Program-made: the position numbers and the translations under genes
In this document: positions 6,950-13,144 of the stretch, in pieces
Numbering within the stretch: the stretch's first letter is position 1
How the letters are laid out: every line of letters starts with the position of its first letter
The notes under the pieces: generated by a model
The model's input: only the letters and a program-made list of their open reading frames with translations
Databases searched by the model: none
What the model was told of the DNA's origin: nothing
Assembly: GCA_030630315.1 (NCBI GenBank)
Contig: DAOVNI010000013.1
Coordinates: forward strand, 1-13,144
Length of the DNA: 13,144 bases
Origin: Phycisphaerae bacterium
Lineage (GTDB): Bacteria > Planctomycetota > Phycisphaerae > Sedimentisphaerales > Anaerobacaceae
Direction of reading: 5' to 3'

Positions 6950-7012
6950 AAAAATAAAAAGTCGTTAGTATTTGTTATTTGGCCGGCGCTTTTACCGTCG
7001 GTTATCACAATA

Positions 7013-7040
7013 CGAAATGCGATGTACGAAATTATGAAGG
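7013..7040 (+). repeat. heptad array ending in the yajC ribosome binding site
   Basis: Units CGAAATG, CGATGTA, CGAAATT, ATGAAGG in a strict 7-bp register. The last unit contains GAAGG, the likely Shine-Dalgarno of yajC, 10 nt before its ATG. Confidence 0.65.
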
Positions 7041-7050
7041 GAAAACAAAA

Positions 7051-7470
7051 ATGGACAATATATGGATATTAGCGCAAGCCGAAACCAACGAACTACCTTC
7101 ACGTGTTGAAGCAACACCAGTCACTGAGGAAGGCGAAGCAACGCAGAAGATCCCATCCGACCCCAATGCTCTGCGTGAAACTCGGAAACCAGGCCCCTTC
7201 GGAGGCTCCTCCTCGTGGATTTTTATTGGTTTGATGTTCGTAGTGATGTACTTTCTGCTATTTAGAGGGCCTCGGAAAAAACAGCAGCAACATAAACAAA
7301 TGGTGCAATCGCTGGGAAAAAATGACAGAGTCCAGACAATCGGCGGAATTATCGGAACCGTCGTTGACATCAAGGATGACGAGATTACATTGAAAGTCGA
7401 TGAGTCGAATAATACGAAAATAAAAGTTAGCCCTTCAGCAATCGGAAGGAATTTGTCGAAAGATAAGTAG
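7051..7470 (+). CDS. yajC: YajC, Sec translocase accessory subunit
   Basis: 139 residues from the ATG at 7051, preferred over a TTG at 6979 because GAAGG (7036-7040) precedes it and the upstream codons fall in a repeat. YajC is a small single-span inner-membrane protein that associates with SecDF-YidC and SecYEG. The membrane span is at about 55-71 (WIFIGLMFVVMYFLLF), followed by the basic RGPRKKQQQHKQMVQSL and the typical soluble domain (GKNDRVQTIGGIIGTVVDIKDDEITLKVDE). About 50 Pro/Glu/Thr-rich residues precede the span, longer than in E. coli YajC. The 3' end (last ten codons, AIGRNLSKDK, and stop) recurs in modified form at the end of the next gene. Confidence 0.95.
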   Translation: MDNIWILAQAETNELPSRVEATPVTEEGEATQKIPSDPNALRETRKPGPFGGSSSWIFIGLMFVVMYFLLFRGPRKKQQQHKQMVQSLGKNDRVQTIGGIIGTVVDIKDDEITLKVDESNNTKIKVSPSAIGRNLSKDK

Positions 7471-7551
7471 TTCGTAGTTCGTAGTTCATAGTTCGTAGTT
7501 CATAGTTCGTAGACTACGAATTACGCGATACTCGATACGATATACGAGGGA
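7471..7551 (+). repeat. heptad array between yajC and the short secD (TTCGTAG / CTACGAA)
   Basis: Six perfect-register units at 7471-7512, each TTCGTAG or TTCATAG, begin on the base right after the yajC stop. After one base, the inverse word CTACGAA (7514-7520) starts a second run at the same 7-bp period (CG-led units at 7517, 7524, 7531, 7538, 7545). The last unit, CGAGGGA, supplies the ribosome binding site of the next gene. The only perfectly paired core is 7506-7512 with 7514-7520. Confidence 0.85.
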
Positions 7552-7555
7552 AGTT

Positions 7556-8593
7556 ATGGGCAAGAATCCGGCGCCGAAACTCGTTTTAATTATTGTTCTG
7601 GTGGTTGTCGGCATTTTTCTTCTGTTCGCCGGCGTGGTTTCCACTATATATATCGCCAGGAAAGTGCGGATACTTCCAACAGATATGACGGGTGGAACAA
7701 GTCTTGTCTATGCAATTGACACGAGAGGTTTAAGTGAGGAGGAGAAGAAAGACCTGTCGCGAATAATGATAGCCGTTTTGCAAAGGCGAATAGACCCCGC
7801 CAACATCCAGAACCTTGTATGGCGGCCTCTGGGCAACACTCGCTTCGAAATACAAATCCCACCGGCAAGTTTCTATAACCCGAATGACCTGCAAAGGATG
7901 CTAAAAGGTGCCGGCATACTGGAATTTAGAATACTGCCAACACTGGGACACGAAAAAGTGGACTCAGACGAGATGACCGGCTACGCTGAATCCCTTAGAG
8001 AAAAAGGGCCGAAATACGCCTTAGACAATAAACATGTATGGTGTGAAATAGAAAATATTAACGAATGGATGGGAGTCGACGAACAAGGACGTCCTTTCGT
8101 TAGGGTATTAGATGGACAACAACGCCCTTCGGTTGTCGCCCAATTTGGCGAGAAACATTACGTCCTGGCAAGCAACAAACAGGGTGAGACTATGCTGCAC
8201 AGCGCCGGCGGAAAGGGTTGGAGATTAAAAAAAGCTAAGCTGGAAACCGATAGGATGGGCCGAAGAGCTATCGGGTTCACACTGGATGAAAGAGGCGGAA
8301 AAGTATTCTTTACGGTTACCGAGAAAAATCTTGATCGACCGCTTTGTGTTCTCCTTGATGGAATCGCCATATCGGCACCGACTATTCAAGCGAGGATAAG
8401 CACCGAGGGTATAATAACGGGCAACTTCACACAAACAAAAGTCGAAGATATCGTCAATAAACTAAACGCCGGTTGTTTGCCCGCCAGACTGATAGAACAG
8501 CCCATCTCGGTAAAGATAATCGGCCCGCCCATCGGCGCAGACAATCACGATAAAGGTACAGCAATCGAAGGCAATTCGTCGAAAGATAAATAG
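7556..8593 (+). CDS. truncated SecD paralogue: membrane anchor plus periplasmic domain only
   Basis: 345 residues; GAGGG at 7546-7550, ATG 5 nt later. One membrane span (about 8-31), then a SecD first-periplasmic-domain sequence closely similar to the downstream SecDF; residues 115-142 are identical to SecDF 326-353, with only three synonymous base changes. The usual first motif GIDLAGG is altered to PTDMTGG (41-47). The protein ends just where SecD enters its membrane bundle (GADNHDKG, 327-334). It therefore lacks the five C-terminal spans and the conserved Asp-containing motif needed for proton-driven function. It also lacks a ~226-residue insert that SecDF carries after IQMPLAS; here PPAS joins LQRMLKGAG through about six residues. 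The last ten residues (AIEGNSSKDK) are a copy of the YajC tail. It could modulate SecDF or bind exported chains in the periplasm; function unknown. The intact frame and start site argue against a dead gene. Confidence 0.85.
   Translation: MGKNPAPKLVLIIVLVVVGIFLLFAGVVSTIYIARKVRILPTDMTGGTSLVYAIDTRGLSEEEKKDLSRIMIAVLQRRIDPANIQNLVWRPLGNTRFEIQIPPASFYNPNDLQRMLKGAGILEFRILPTLGHEKVDSDEMTGYAESLREKGPKYALDNKHVWCEIENINEWMGVDEQGRPFVRVLDGQQRPSVVAQFGEKHYVLASNKQGETMLHSAGGKGWRLKKAKLETDRMGRRAIGFTLDERGGKVFFTVTEKNLDRPLCVLLDGIAISAPTIQARISTEGIITGNFTQTKVEDIVNKLNAGCLPARLIEQPISVKIIGPPIGADNHDKGTAIEGNSSKDK
8559..8593 (+). repeat. duplicated yajC 3' end fused to the short secD
   Basis: 8559-8593 aligns in frame with 7436-7470 (yajC), beginning with the identical CAGCAATCG and sharing GTCGAAAGATAA before the stop TAG; offset 1123 bp. 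Before 8559 the sequence instead follows secDF (matching 10321 and upstream). This marks the junction of a tandem duplication. Confidence 0.8.
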
Positions 8594-8678
8594 TTAGATG
8601 CTCGATACTGGATGCTCGATACTCGTAAGACCAAAACGAGAACCGAGTATCGAATAGCGAGTATCGAGAATCGAGGGA
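8594..8678 (+). repeat. heptad array folding into a long hairpin ahead of secDF
   Basis: Five 7-bp units directly after the stop of the short secD (8594-8628; CTCGATA at 8601 and 8615), a 15-nt linker, then five CGA-led units at 8644, 8651, 8658, 8665 and 8672. The arms are inverted: 8601-8625 pairs with 8644-8668 at 21 of 25 positions plus one G-U, with an 18-nt loop. The last unit, CGAGGGA (8672-8678), is the secDF ribosome binding site, just 3' of the stem. It may act on translation or transcript stability; no U-tract follows, so it is not a typical terminator. Confidence 0.85.
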
Positions 8679-8682
8679 AGTT

Positions 8683-11600
8683 ATGGGTAAGAATCTGGTG
8701 CCGAGAATCATCTTAGTTACCGTTTTAGTGCTTGCTGCAGCCTTCGTTCTATGGCGGTATGACATAAGGCAGGGAATCGACCTGGCAGGCGGAACAAGTC
8801 TTATCTACGAGATTGATGCCCAGGGGCTCAAACCCGAAGAAAAGAAAGACCTGTCGCAGAGAACGATAACGGTTCTGCGAAGGCGAATAGACCCCGCCAA
8901 CATTCAGAACCTTATATGGCGTCCGCTGGGCAACACGCGCTTCGAAATACAAATGCCGCTGGCAAGTGCAGGAGCGCGCGCGAAACGCCAGAACTACGAA
9001 AAATCCCTCAAGGAGCTGCTGGACAAAAACATAACCCGCGCAAGAGTCATGCGTTCCCTACAGTGGCCGGTAGAACAGCGAACAGAAGATTTCAATGATT
9101 TCGCCCAGGGCGACCCTAATAGACTAACAATTCTCGATACCCTCGCCAAAGCTTATGACGAACGCAAGGAGCTGCAAAATGAAAGAGACAAGCTCCTCTC
9201 GGAACTCGAAACCTCAGAACAAGAGATGTCATCGGAGGGTCTCGACCCAAACGAGGTAAAGCTAAATGTTGCGGATTGGAACACGCTTGATGTGAATGAG
9301 CTTGCAGACTCACTGAAAGAATTTGCCGAACCTAATGAACACGTTGAGATGCTCGGCAAGTACGTCAAGAAATATTCCGACTGGGCAGAGGTTGTCAACC
9401 AGCTAACCGAGCCGGAAACAGGCAAGAACAAGCAATACGAAAATGCGAAAAAAGACCTCGATAAATTAAACCTCACCGAAGAGCAGATAAACATCTGTCT
9501 CGAAATGTCCCCCAAGTCAGTGGATAGACGCCGGGAAATCGAAAGACTCAAAGCCGTGTTCGCAGACCGGACAGATAACATCGACAATGTAGTGGCAGCA
9601 TTCGACGAGTATCGCCCATTCAGAGGAAGACTGGACGACTGGAGAGCCCTCCACCGAATGCTAAAAGGCGCTGGCATACTGGAATTTAGAATACTGCCAA
9701 CACTGGGACACGAAAAAGTGGACTCGGACGAGATGACCGGACAAGTTGACCTGCTAAAGACAAAGGGGCCTAAATTTGCTTCAGCCGCCTCAAAAGGCAA
9801 ATATGTATGGTGCGAAGTAGAAAGTATTAATGAATGGATGGGAGTCAACGAAGAAGGACGTCCTTTTGTTACGGTATTAGACAGACAAGACCATCCTGCG
9901 GTTATTGGCCAATTTGGGAACAAATATTACGCCCTGGCAAGCAACAAGCAAGATGAGGTTATACTGCACAGCGCCGGCGGAGAGGATTGGACATTAAAAG
10001 CCTATCCGACAACTGACAGGATGATGCGAAGAGCTATCGGGTTCACACTGGATGAAAGAGGCGGAAGAGTATTCTTCAGGGTTACGGGTAAAAATCTTGA
10101 CCGACCACTTTGTGTTCTCCTTGACGGAATCGCTATATCGGCACCGACTATTCAAGCGAGGATAAGCACCCAGGGTATAATAACAGGCAGCTTCACACGA
10201 ACAGAAGTTGAAGACATGGTCAACAAACTAAACGCCGGCTCTTTGCCCGCACGGCTGATAGAGCAGCCCATTTCGGTAAAAACAATCGGGCCATCCATCG
10301 GCGCCGACAATCGGGACAAAGGTATCAAAGCCGGTTTAATCGGCTTATGTCTGGTAGTTCTGTGTATGCTGGTTTACTATACGCTTGCCGGCTCAATTGC
10401 CGACGTCGCAGTGCTTATGAACCTGCTGTTTGTTCTGGCAATAATGGCAGGGGTCCGAGCAACTTTCACATTGCCCGGCATCGCGGGCATCATACTAATC
10501 ATCGGTATGAGTGTTGACGCCAACGTCCTTATTTTCGAGAGAATCCGGGAAGAGCAGCAGAAAGGCTCATCGCTGAGAATCGCCATAAAGAACGGCTACC
10601 AAAGGGCATTTAGAACTATTTTAGATGCCAACCTGACTACATTCATCACCGCTGCGATACTTTTCTGGCAGGCGTCGGAAGAAGTAAAGGGCTTTGCTAT
10701 TGTGCTTATGCTCGGTATCGCCTCGAGTATGTTCACCGCATTGTTTGTAACCCGGGTAATTTTCGATTTTCTCCTGGGGCGGCGAATTATTAAAGACCAT
10801 TTATTTATGCTCCGCTTGATACGCAAACCCAACATAAACTGGATGGCCTTGCGGCCGATTTTCTTGTTCATCTCAATTGTCCTTACTGCAGCAGGTCTGT
10901 TTGTCTTCTTTACAAAAGACGATAAATACGATATCGAATTTACGGGCGGAACAAGCGCCCAAATCAATCTGAAAGAACCCCGAACCAGGCAGTATGTGGA
11001 AGATAGAATCCGTGAAATCGGAGACGACCCGAACAATCCCAACCCCGTTCTTGCGGCTGCGAACGTCTACAGCATCGGAAAGTCCGGCAAGCAATATGAA
11101 ATCAACACCACAGAAACAAACAAAACCACCGCTACCGTTACTTTTCCGGAAGCCGGGCAGCATACTGTTGAAAGAGTAATTTCAGCAATTAAAAAGACCC
11201 AGGCTGAATTTGACGGCAGTCTAATCAATCTTCGAGTAACGCCGCTTAGTAATCCAACGGGATTTAAAATAACAACGAGTCAGGTGAACAAAACCCTGGT
11301 AACAAATGTGCTGACAACAGCTTTTGCAGATGCCAATATCTCAGAACCACAAGTTGACGAGGTTGTCAATGATGCAATACTAAAAGCTTTCGGGGACGAG
11401 CTGGAAATCCAGCAGGACCTTCAACCGGAAATCGCCTCGGAGGAGAAAATAAGTGAAGAGCTTATAGATTCCTACCCCGAGCTTGCTGATTTTCTGGGCG
11501 GTGTTAAAATCACGTGCGAAATAGAAAAGGCGGCCACAGCAGAAGAAATCAACACCAGATTGGCGGATTTGCGATTCAAGCCCGATATGCAAAATCTCAT

Positions 11601-12420
11601 TTGGTCATATTCGTATGAAATCCTCGGCTCAGACCTAAACGCGATGGAGCCGAACCAGCCGGTAAATTCCTTTGTCTATATCAGTGTTGAGCCGGAAGCA
11701 GGATTTCGGGAACTAAGCGAGGATGAATGGACACAGTTTGTCGAAAACGAAAGAACCAAAGTCTTAGCTGCAACCCGGCTGGAAGGGTCACTGCCCCGAG
11801 TGAGACAGTTTGACCCCTCGGTCGGCGCAGAGGCAAAGACACAGGCACTGATTGCAATTATCCTGTCATTGTTCGCAATTGTTACTTATATCTGGATTCG
11901 ATTCGGAAATGTCCGCTATGGGATTGCGGCAATTGTGGCCCTGGTGCACGATGTATGTATCACACTCGGTGCCATTATCGCCTGCAGCTATATCGCGGGA
12001 ACGCCGATTGGTGAAAAACTGCTGATTGGAGATTTCAAGATCAACCTGGCGATAATAGCCGCTCTTCTAACAATCATAGGATACTCACTTAACGATACTA
12101 TTGTGGTTTTCGACCGTATTCGGGAAAATCGACGCAAGGCCCCGCTCAATCCACAGATAATTACCGACAGCATTAACCAGACCCTTTCCAGAACCATTCT
12201 AACATCGTTCACAACGTTTATAGTAGTGCTGATAATGTACATCTTCGGCGGCCCGGGGCTGAGAGGCTTCACCTTCGCAATCGGCCTCGGCATTATCATA
12301 GGCACCTATTCGTCGATTGCGATAGCCGCGCCGGTATTGCTGCTCGGCACCGGGGCCGCAAAGACGACCAAAAAGAGCGTTTGGGACCGCACCAAGACCA
12401 AAAATGAAAAAAGTAAATAG
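8683..12420 (+). CDS. secDF: SecDF fusion, proton-driven protein export factor
   Basis: 1245 residues, much longer than typical fused SecDF (about 740-760). GAGGG at 8673-8677 precedes the ATG. SecD half: first span about 5-25, GIDLAGGTS (31-39), periplasmic domain to about 545, five spans about 550-695 with LPGIAGIILIIGMSVDANVLIFERIREE (Asp612, matching the key Asp of SecD). SecF half: span about 727-745, EFTGGT (752-757), large periplasmic part to about 1045, DPSVGAEAKTQAL (from 1044), spans about 1056-1230 with GYSLNDTIVVFDRIREN (Asp1138). SecDF uses proton motive force to pull translocating chains on the outer face of SecYEG. Two oversize regions explain the length: residues about 96-321 (charged, helical, part likely coiled coil around DERKELQNERDKLLSEL) and the enlarged SecF periplasmic domain (about 290 residues versus about 100 in E. 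coli). It sits downstream of a truncated SecD copy and tgt-yajC. Confidence 0.97.
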   Translation: MGKNLVPRIILVTVLVLAAAFVLWRYDIRQGIDLAGGTSLIYEIDAQGLKPEEKKDLSQRTITVLRRRIDPANIQNLIWRPLGNTRFEIQMPLASAGARAKRQNYEKSLKELLDKNITRARVMRSLQWPVEQRTEDFNDFAQGDPNRLTILDTLAKAYDERKELQNERDKLLSELETSEQEMSSEGLDPNEVKLNVADWNTLDVNELADSLKEFAEPNEHVEMLGKYVKKYSDWAEVVNQLTEPETGKNKQYENAKKDLDKLNLTEEQINICLEMSPKSVDRRREIERLKAVFADRTDNIDNVVAAFDEYRPFRGRLDDWRALHRMLKGAGILEFRILPTLGHEKVDSDEMTGQVDLLKTKGPKFASAASKGKYVWCEVESINEWMGVNEEGRPFVTVLDRQDHPAVIGQFGNKYYALASNKQDEVILHSAGGEDWTLKAYPTTDRMMRRAIGFTLDERGGRVFFRVTGKNLDRPLCVLLDGIAISAPTIQARISTQGIITGSFTRTEVEDMVNKLNAGSLPARLIEQPISVKTIGPSIGADNRDKGIKAGLIGLCLVVLCMLVYYTLAGSIADVAVLMNLLFVLAIMAGVRATFTLPGIAGIILIIGMSVDANVLIFERIREEQQKGSSLRIAIKNGYQRAFRTILDANLTTFITAAILFWQASEEVKGFAIVLMLGIASSMFTALFVTRVIFDFLLGRRIIKDHLFMLRLIRKPNINWMALRPIFLFISIVLTAAGLFVFFTKDDKYDIEFTGGTSAQINLKEPRTRQYVEDRIREIGDDPNNPNPVLAAANVYSIGKSGKQYEINTTETNKTTATVTFPEAGQHTVERVISAIKKTQAEFDGSLINLRVTPLSNPTGFKITTSQVNKTLVTNVLTTAFADANISEPQVDEVVNDAILKAFGDELEIQQDLQPEIASEEKISEELIDSYPELADFLGGVKITCEIEKAATAEEINTRLADLRFKPDMQNLIWSYSYEILGSDLNAMEPNQPVNSFVYISVEPEAGFRELSEDEWTQFVENERTKVLAATRLEGSLPRVRQFDPSVGAEAKTQALIAIILSLFAIVTYIWIRFGNVRYGIAAIVALVHDVCITLGAIIACSYIAGTPIGEKLLIGDFKINLAIIAALLTIIGYSLNDTIVVFDRIRENRRKAPLNPQIITDSINQTLSRTILTSFTTFIVVLIMYIFGGPGLRGFTFAIGLGIIIGTYSSIAIAAPVLLLGTGAAKTTKKSVWDRTKTKNEKSK

Positions 12421-12435
12421 ATGACAGGAGATGGA

Positions 12436-12463
12436 CGATATACTATACACAATACGCTATACG
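12436..12463 (+). repeat. short heptad array between secDF and the LysM gene
   Basis: Units CGATATA, CTATACA, CAATACG, CTATACG in 7-bp register. It lies in the 64-nt gap after the secDF stop. Weaker than the arrays ahead of the sec genes but the same period. Confidence 0.55.
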
Positions 12464-12484
12464 ATTTGGCAATGAGCGCCAAAA

Positions 12485-12874
12485 ATGCAAAAAGATTTGA
12501 AAATAGGAATGGTTCTTGGCCTGGTACTGACAATCGTCGCTGTGCTCTGGCTCTCTACCCGCCCCAGTATGAGTACAAAAGCACGGATGCTGAACTCTTA
12601 CAATGCCGGGGCCCGGCAGGAATCTACGGAGCAGCCGGTTCTTGCTCTCGTTGCTAAGGTTGAAACCGAACAAAGTAACGTGCCGGACTTAACAGCCCGC
12701 AAAGAAGTCGAGAAACAAATTCATACCATCCGTGAGGGTGAAACGCTCTCCGGCATTTCCCGGGAATACTACGGCTCCGAAAACAAATGGCAAAAGATTC
12801 TTAATGCCAACCGAAATGTTATAAGAGATGCAAACAAGCTCAAGCCGGGAACAAAATTAATCATCCCAGAATAA
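12485..12874 (+). CDS. small membrane-anchored LysM-domain protein
   Basis: 129 residues. One N-terminal span at about 8-23 (GMVLGLVLTIVAVLWL) after MQKDLKI, so the protein is probably inner-membrane anchored with its C-terminus in the periplasm. A Ser/Gln/Glu-rich linker (about 24-75) leads to a C-terminal LysM domain (78-128): HTIREGETLSGISREYYG, then WQKILNANRNVI, ending in KLKPGTKLIIPE. LysM domains bind N-acetylglucosamine-containing glycans, mainly peptidoglycan. There is no catalytic domain. The ribosome binding site is weak (GAG near 12474). It follows secDF in the same direction after 64 nt, so co-transcription is likely. The link to the SpoIID-type enzyme at the start of the block suggests a shared peptidoglycan theme. 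Confidence 0.9.
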   Translation: MQKDLKIGMVLGLVLTIVAVLWLSTRPSMSTKARMLNSYNAGARQESTEQPVLALVAKVETEQSNVPDLTARKEVEKQIHTIREGETLSGISREYYGSENKWQKILNANRNVIRDANKLKPGTKLIIPE

Positions 12875-12937
12875 ACTCAAAACTAAAGAAAAAGTGAAAA
12901 GCCCACCGGCGTACCCTCCTGACCCGAATTGCTACAG

Positions 12938-13144
12938 TTAGAGTGCTTTTGCGGCGTCGCTGTCAACGAGCCAGGTGACCTTATCAAGAATGGGCCAGAG
13001 AACGTGAATGGGATACCGCACTTCGTCCGGCTCGCTGGTGAGAACCTCTTTCAAGATGCCGGCCTTTTCCTGCCCGGAAACCAGCACAGCCAGATGAGAT
13101 GCGGCACGTAAAACGGGATGCGTCAATGTTATGCGGTTTAGCTT
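12938..13144 (-). CDS. pgl: 6-phosphogluconolactonase, C-terminal part (5' end outside window)
   Basis: The minus-strand frame is open from the window edge to the TAG at 12938-12940, giving 68 C-terminal residues. The stretch RITLTHPVLRAASHLAVLVS, then GQEKAGILKEVL, and the ending KVTWLVDSDAA fit the C-terminal part of the 6-phosphogluconolactonase (DevB/SOL) family, which hydrolyses 6-phosphogluconolactone in the oxidative pentose phosphate pathway in the cytoplasm. The related NagB-type deaminases are less likely because of the THPVL and TWL.D patterns. It converges on the LysM gene with a 63-nt gap in which I see no convincing terminator. Confidence 0.8.
   Translation of the reverse strand, partial: KLNRITLTHPVLRAASHLAVLVSGQEKAGILKEVLTSEPDEVRYPIHVLWPILDKVTWLVDSDAAKAL

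Noticed and set aside
7556-8593. Short secD as a frameshifted fragment of a larger gene
   Set aside because: The frame is intact with a good ribosome binding site, and its end is explained by fusion to the yajC tail rather than by a frameshift; no SecD membrane bundle follows before secDF.
7471-8678. Heptad arrays considered as CRISPR-like arrays
   Set aside because: The units are 7 bp, degenerate and contiguous with no unique spacers, and no cas gene is in view.
8594-8678. Hairpin as a rho-independent terminator
   Set aside because: No U-tract follows the stem; the next bases are the secDF ribosome binding site.
9153-9923. 256-codon minus-strand open frame inside secDF
   Set aside because: Its Ser-rich translation is the mirror of the Glu/Lys/Asp-rich SecDF insert; the sense strand is part of an unbroken SecDF frame.
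12421-12657. 78-codon plus-strand frame starting right after the secDF stop
   Set aside because: It overlaps the LysM gene in another frame, begins in a heptad array and shows no domain.
12875-12937. Bidirectional terminator between the LysM gene and pgl
   Set aside because: I could not find an inverted repeat with flanking A/T tracts in this 63-nt gap.

Overview
The window looks like a chromosomal piece of a planctomycete, probably from the Phycisphaerae/Sedimentisphaerales side. The basis is the gene content (DUF4838- and DUF5060-type carbohydrate-active proteins, a TPR protein carrying RNA polymerase alpha-CTD modules, SpoIID in a Gram-negative setting, a tgt-yajC-secD-secF cluster with a fused, oversized SecDF) and roughly balanced base composition. 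This is inference from family distribution; no rRNA or marker gene is present to prove it.

Layout. Positions 1-510 hold the C-terminal end of a DUF4838-like protein. A 376-bp gene-free stretch (511-886) is packed with dispersed repeats and ends in a candidate promoter. Positions 887-2695 encode a secreted DUF5060/collagen-binding-like glycosidase candidate. Behind a well-formed sigma70-type promoter (2737-2764) lies a cytoplasmic TPR protein with two C-terminal alpha-CTD domains (2847-4181). From about 4261 to 12874 runs a co-directional cell-envelope block: SpoIID-type glycan lyase, tRNA-guanine transglycosylase (tgt), YajC, a truncated SecD paralogue, a full SecDF fusion, and a small membrane-anchored LysM protein. 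The last 207 bases hold the C-terminus of a convergent 6-phosphogluconolactonase gene.

How the genes fit together. YajC and SecDF assist Sec-dependent export; tgt is a frequent neighbour of yajC-secD-secF. SpoIID and the LysM protein both point to peptidoglycan. The two 5' genes suggest export of polysaccharide-active proteins.

Two features stand out. First, the spacers in the 4246-12463 block are largely filled with 7-bp-periodic degenerate tandem words. Each spacer has its own word, several have inverted arms, and the last unit often supplies the ribosome binding site. This resembles the heptameric STRR repeats known from cyanobacteria. Second, the truncated SecD paralogue carries a scar of tandem duplication: its last ten codons and its stop are a copy of the 3' end of yajC, so one junction (8558/8559) explains the layout yajC - [secD head + yajC tail] - secDF. 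The short copy keeps the N-terminal membrane anchor and periplasmic domain but lacks the translocation membrane bundle, and it also lacks a ~226-residue insert present in the long copy.
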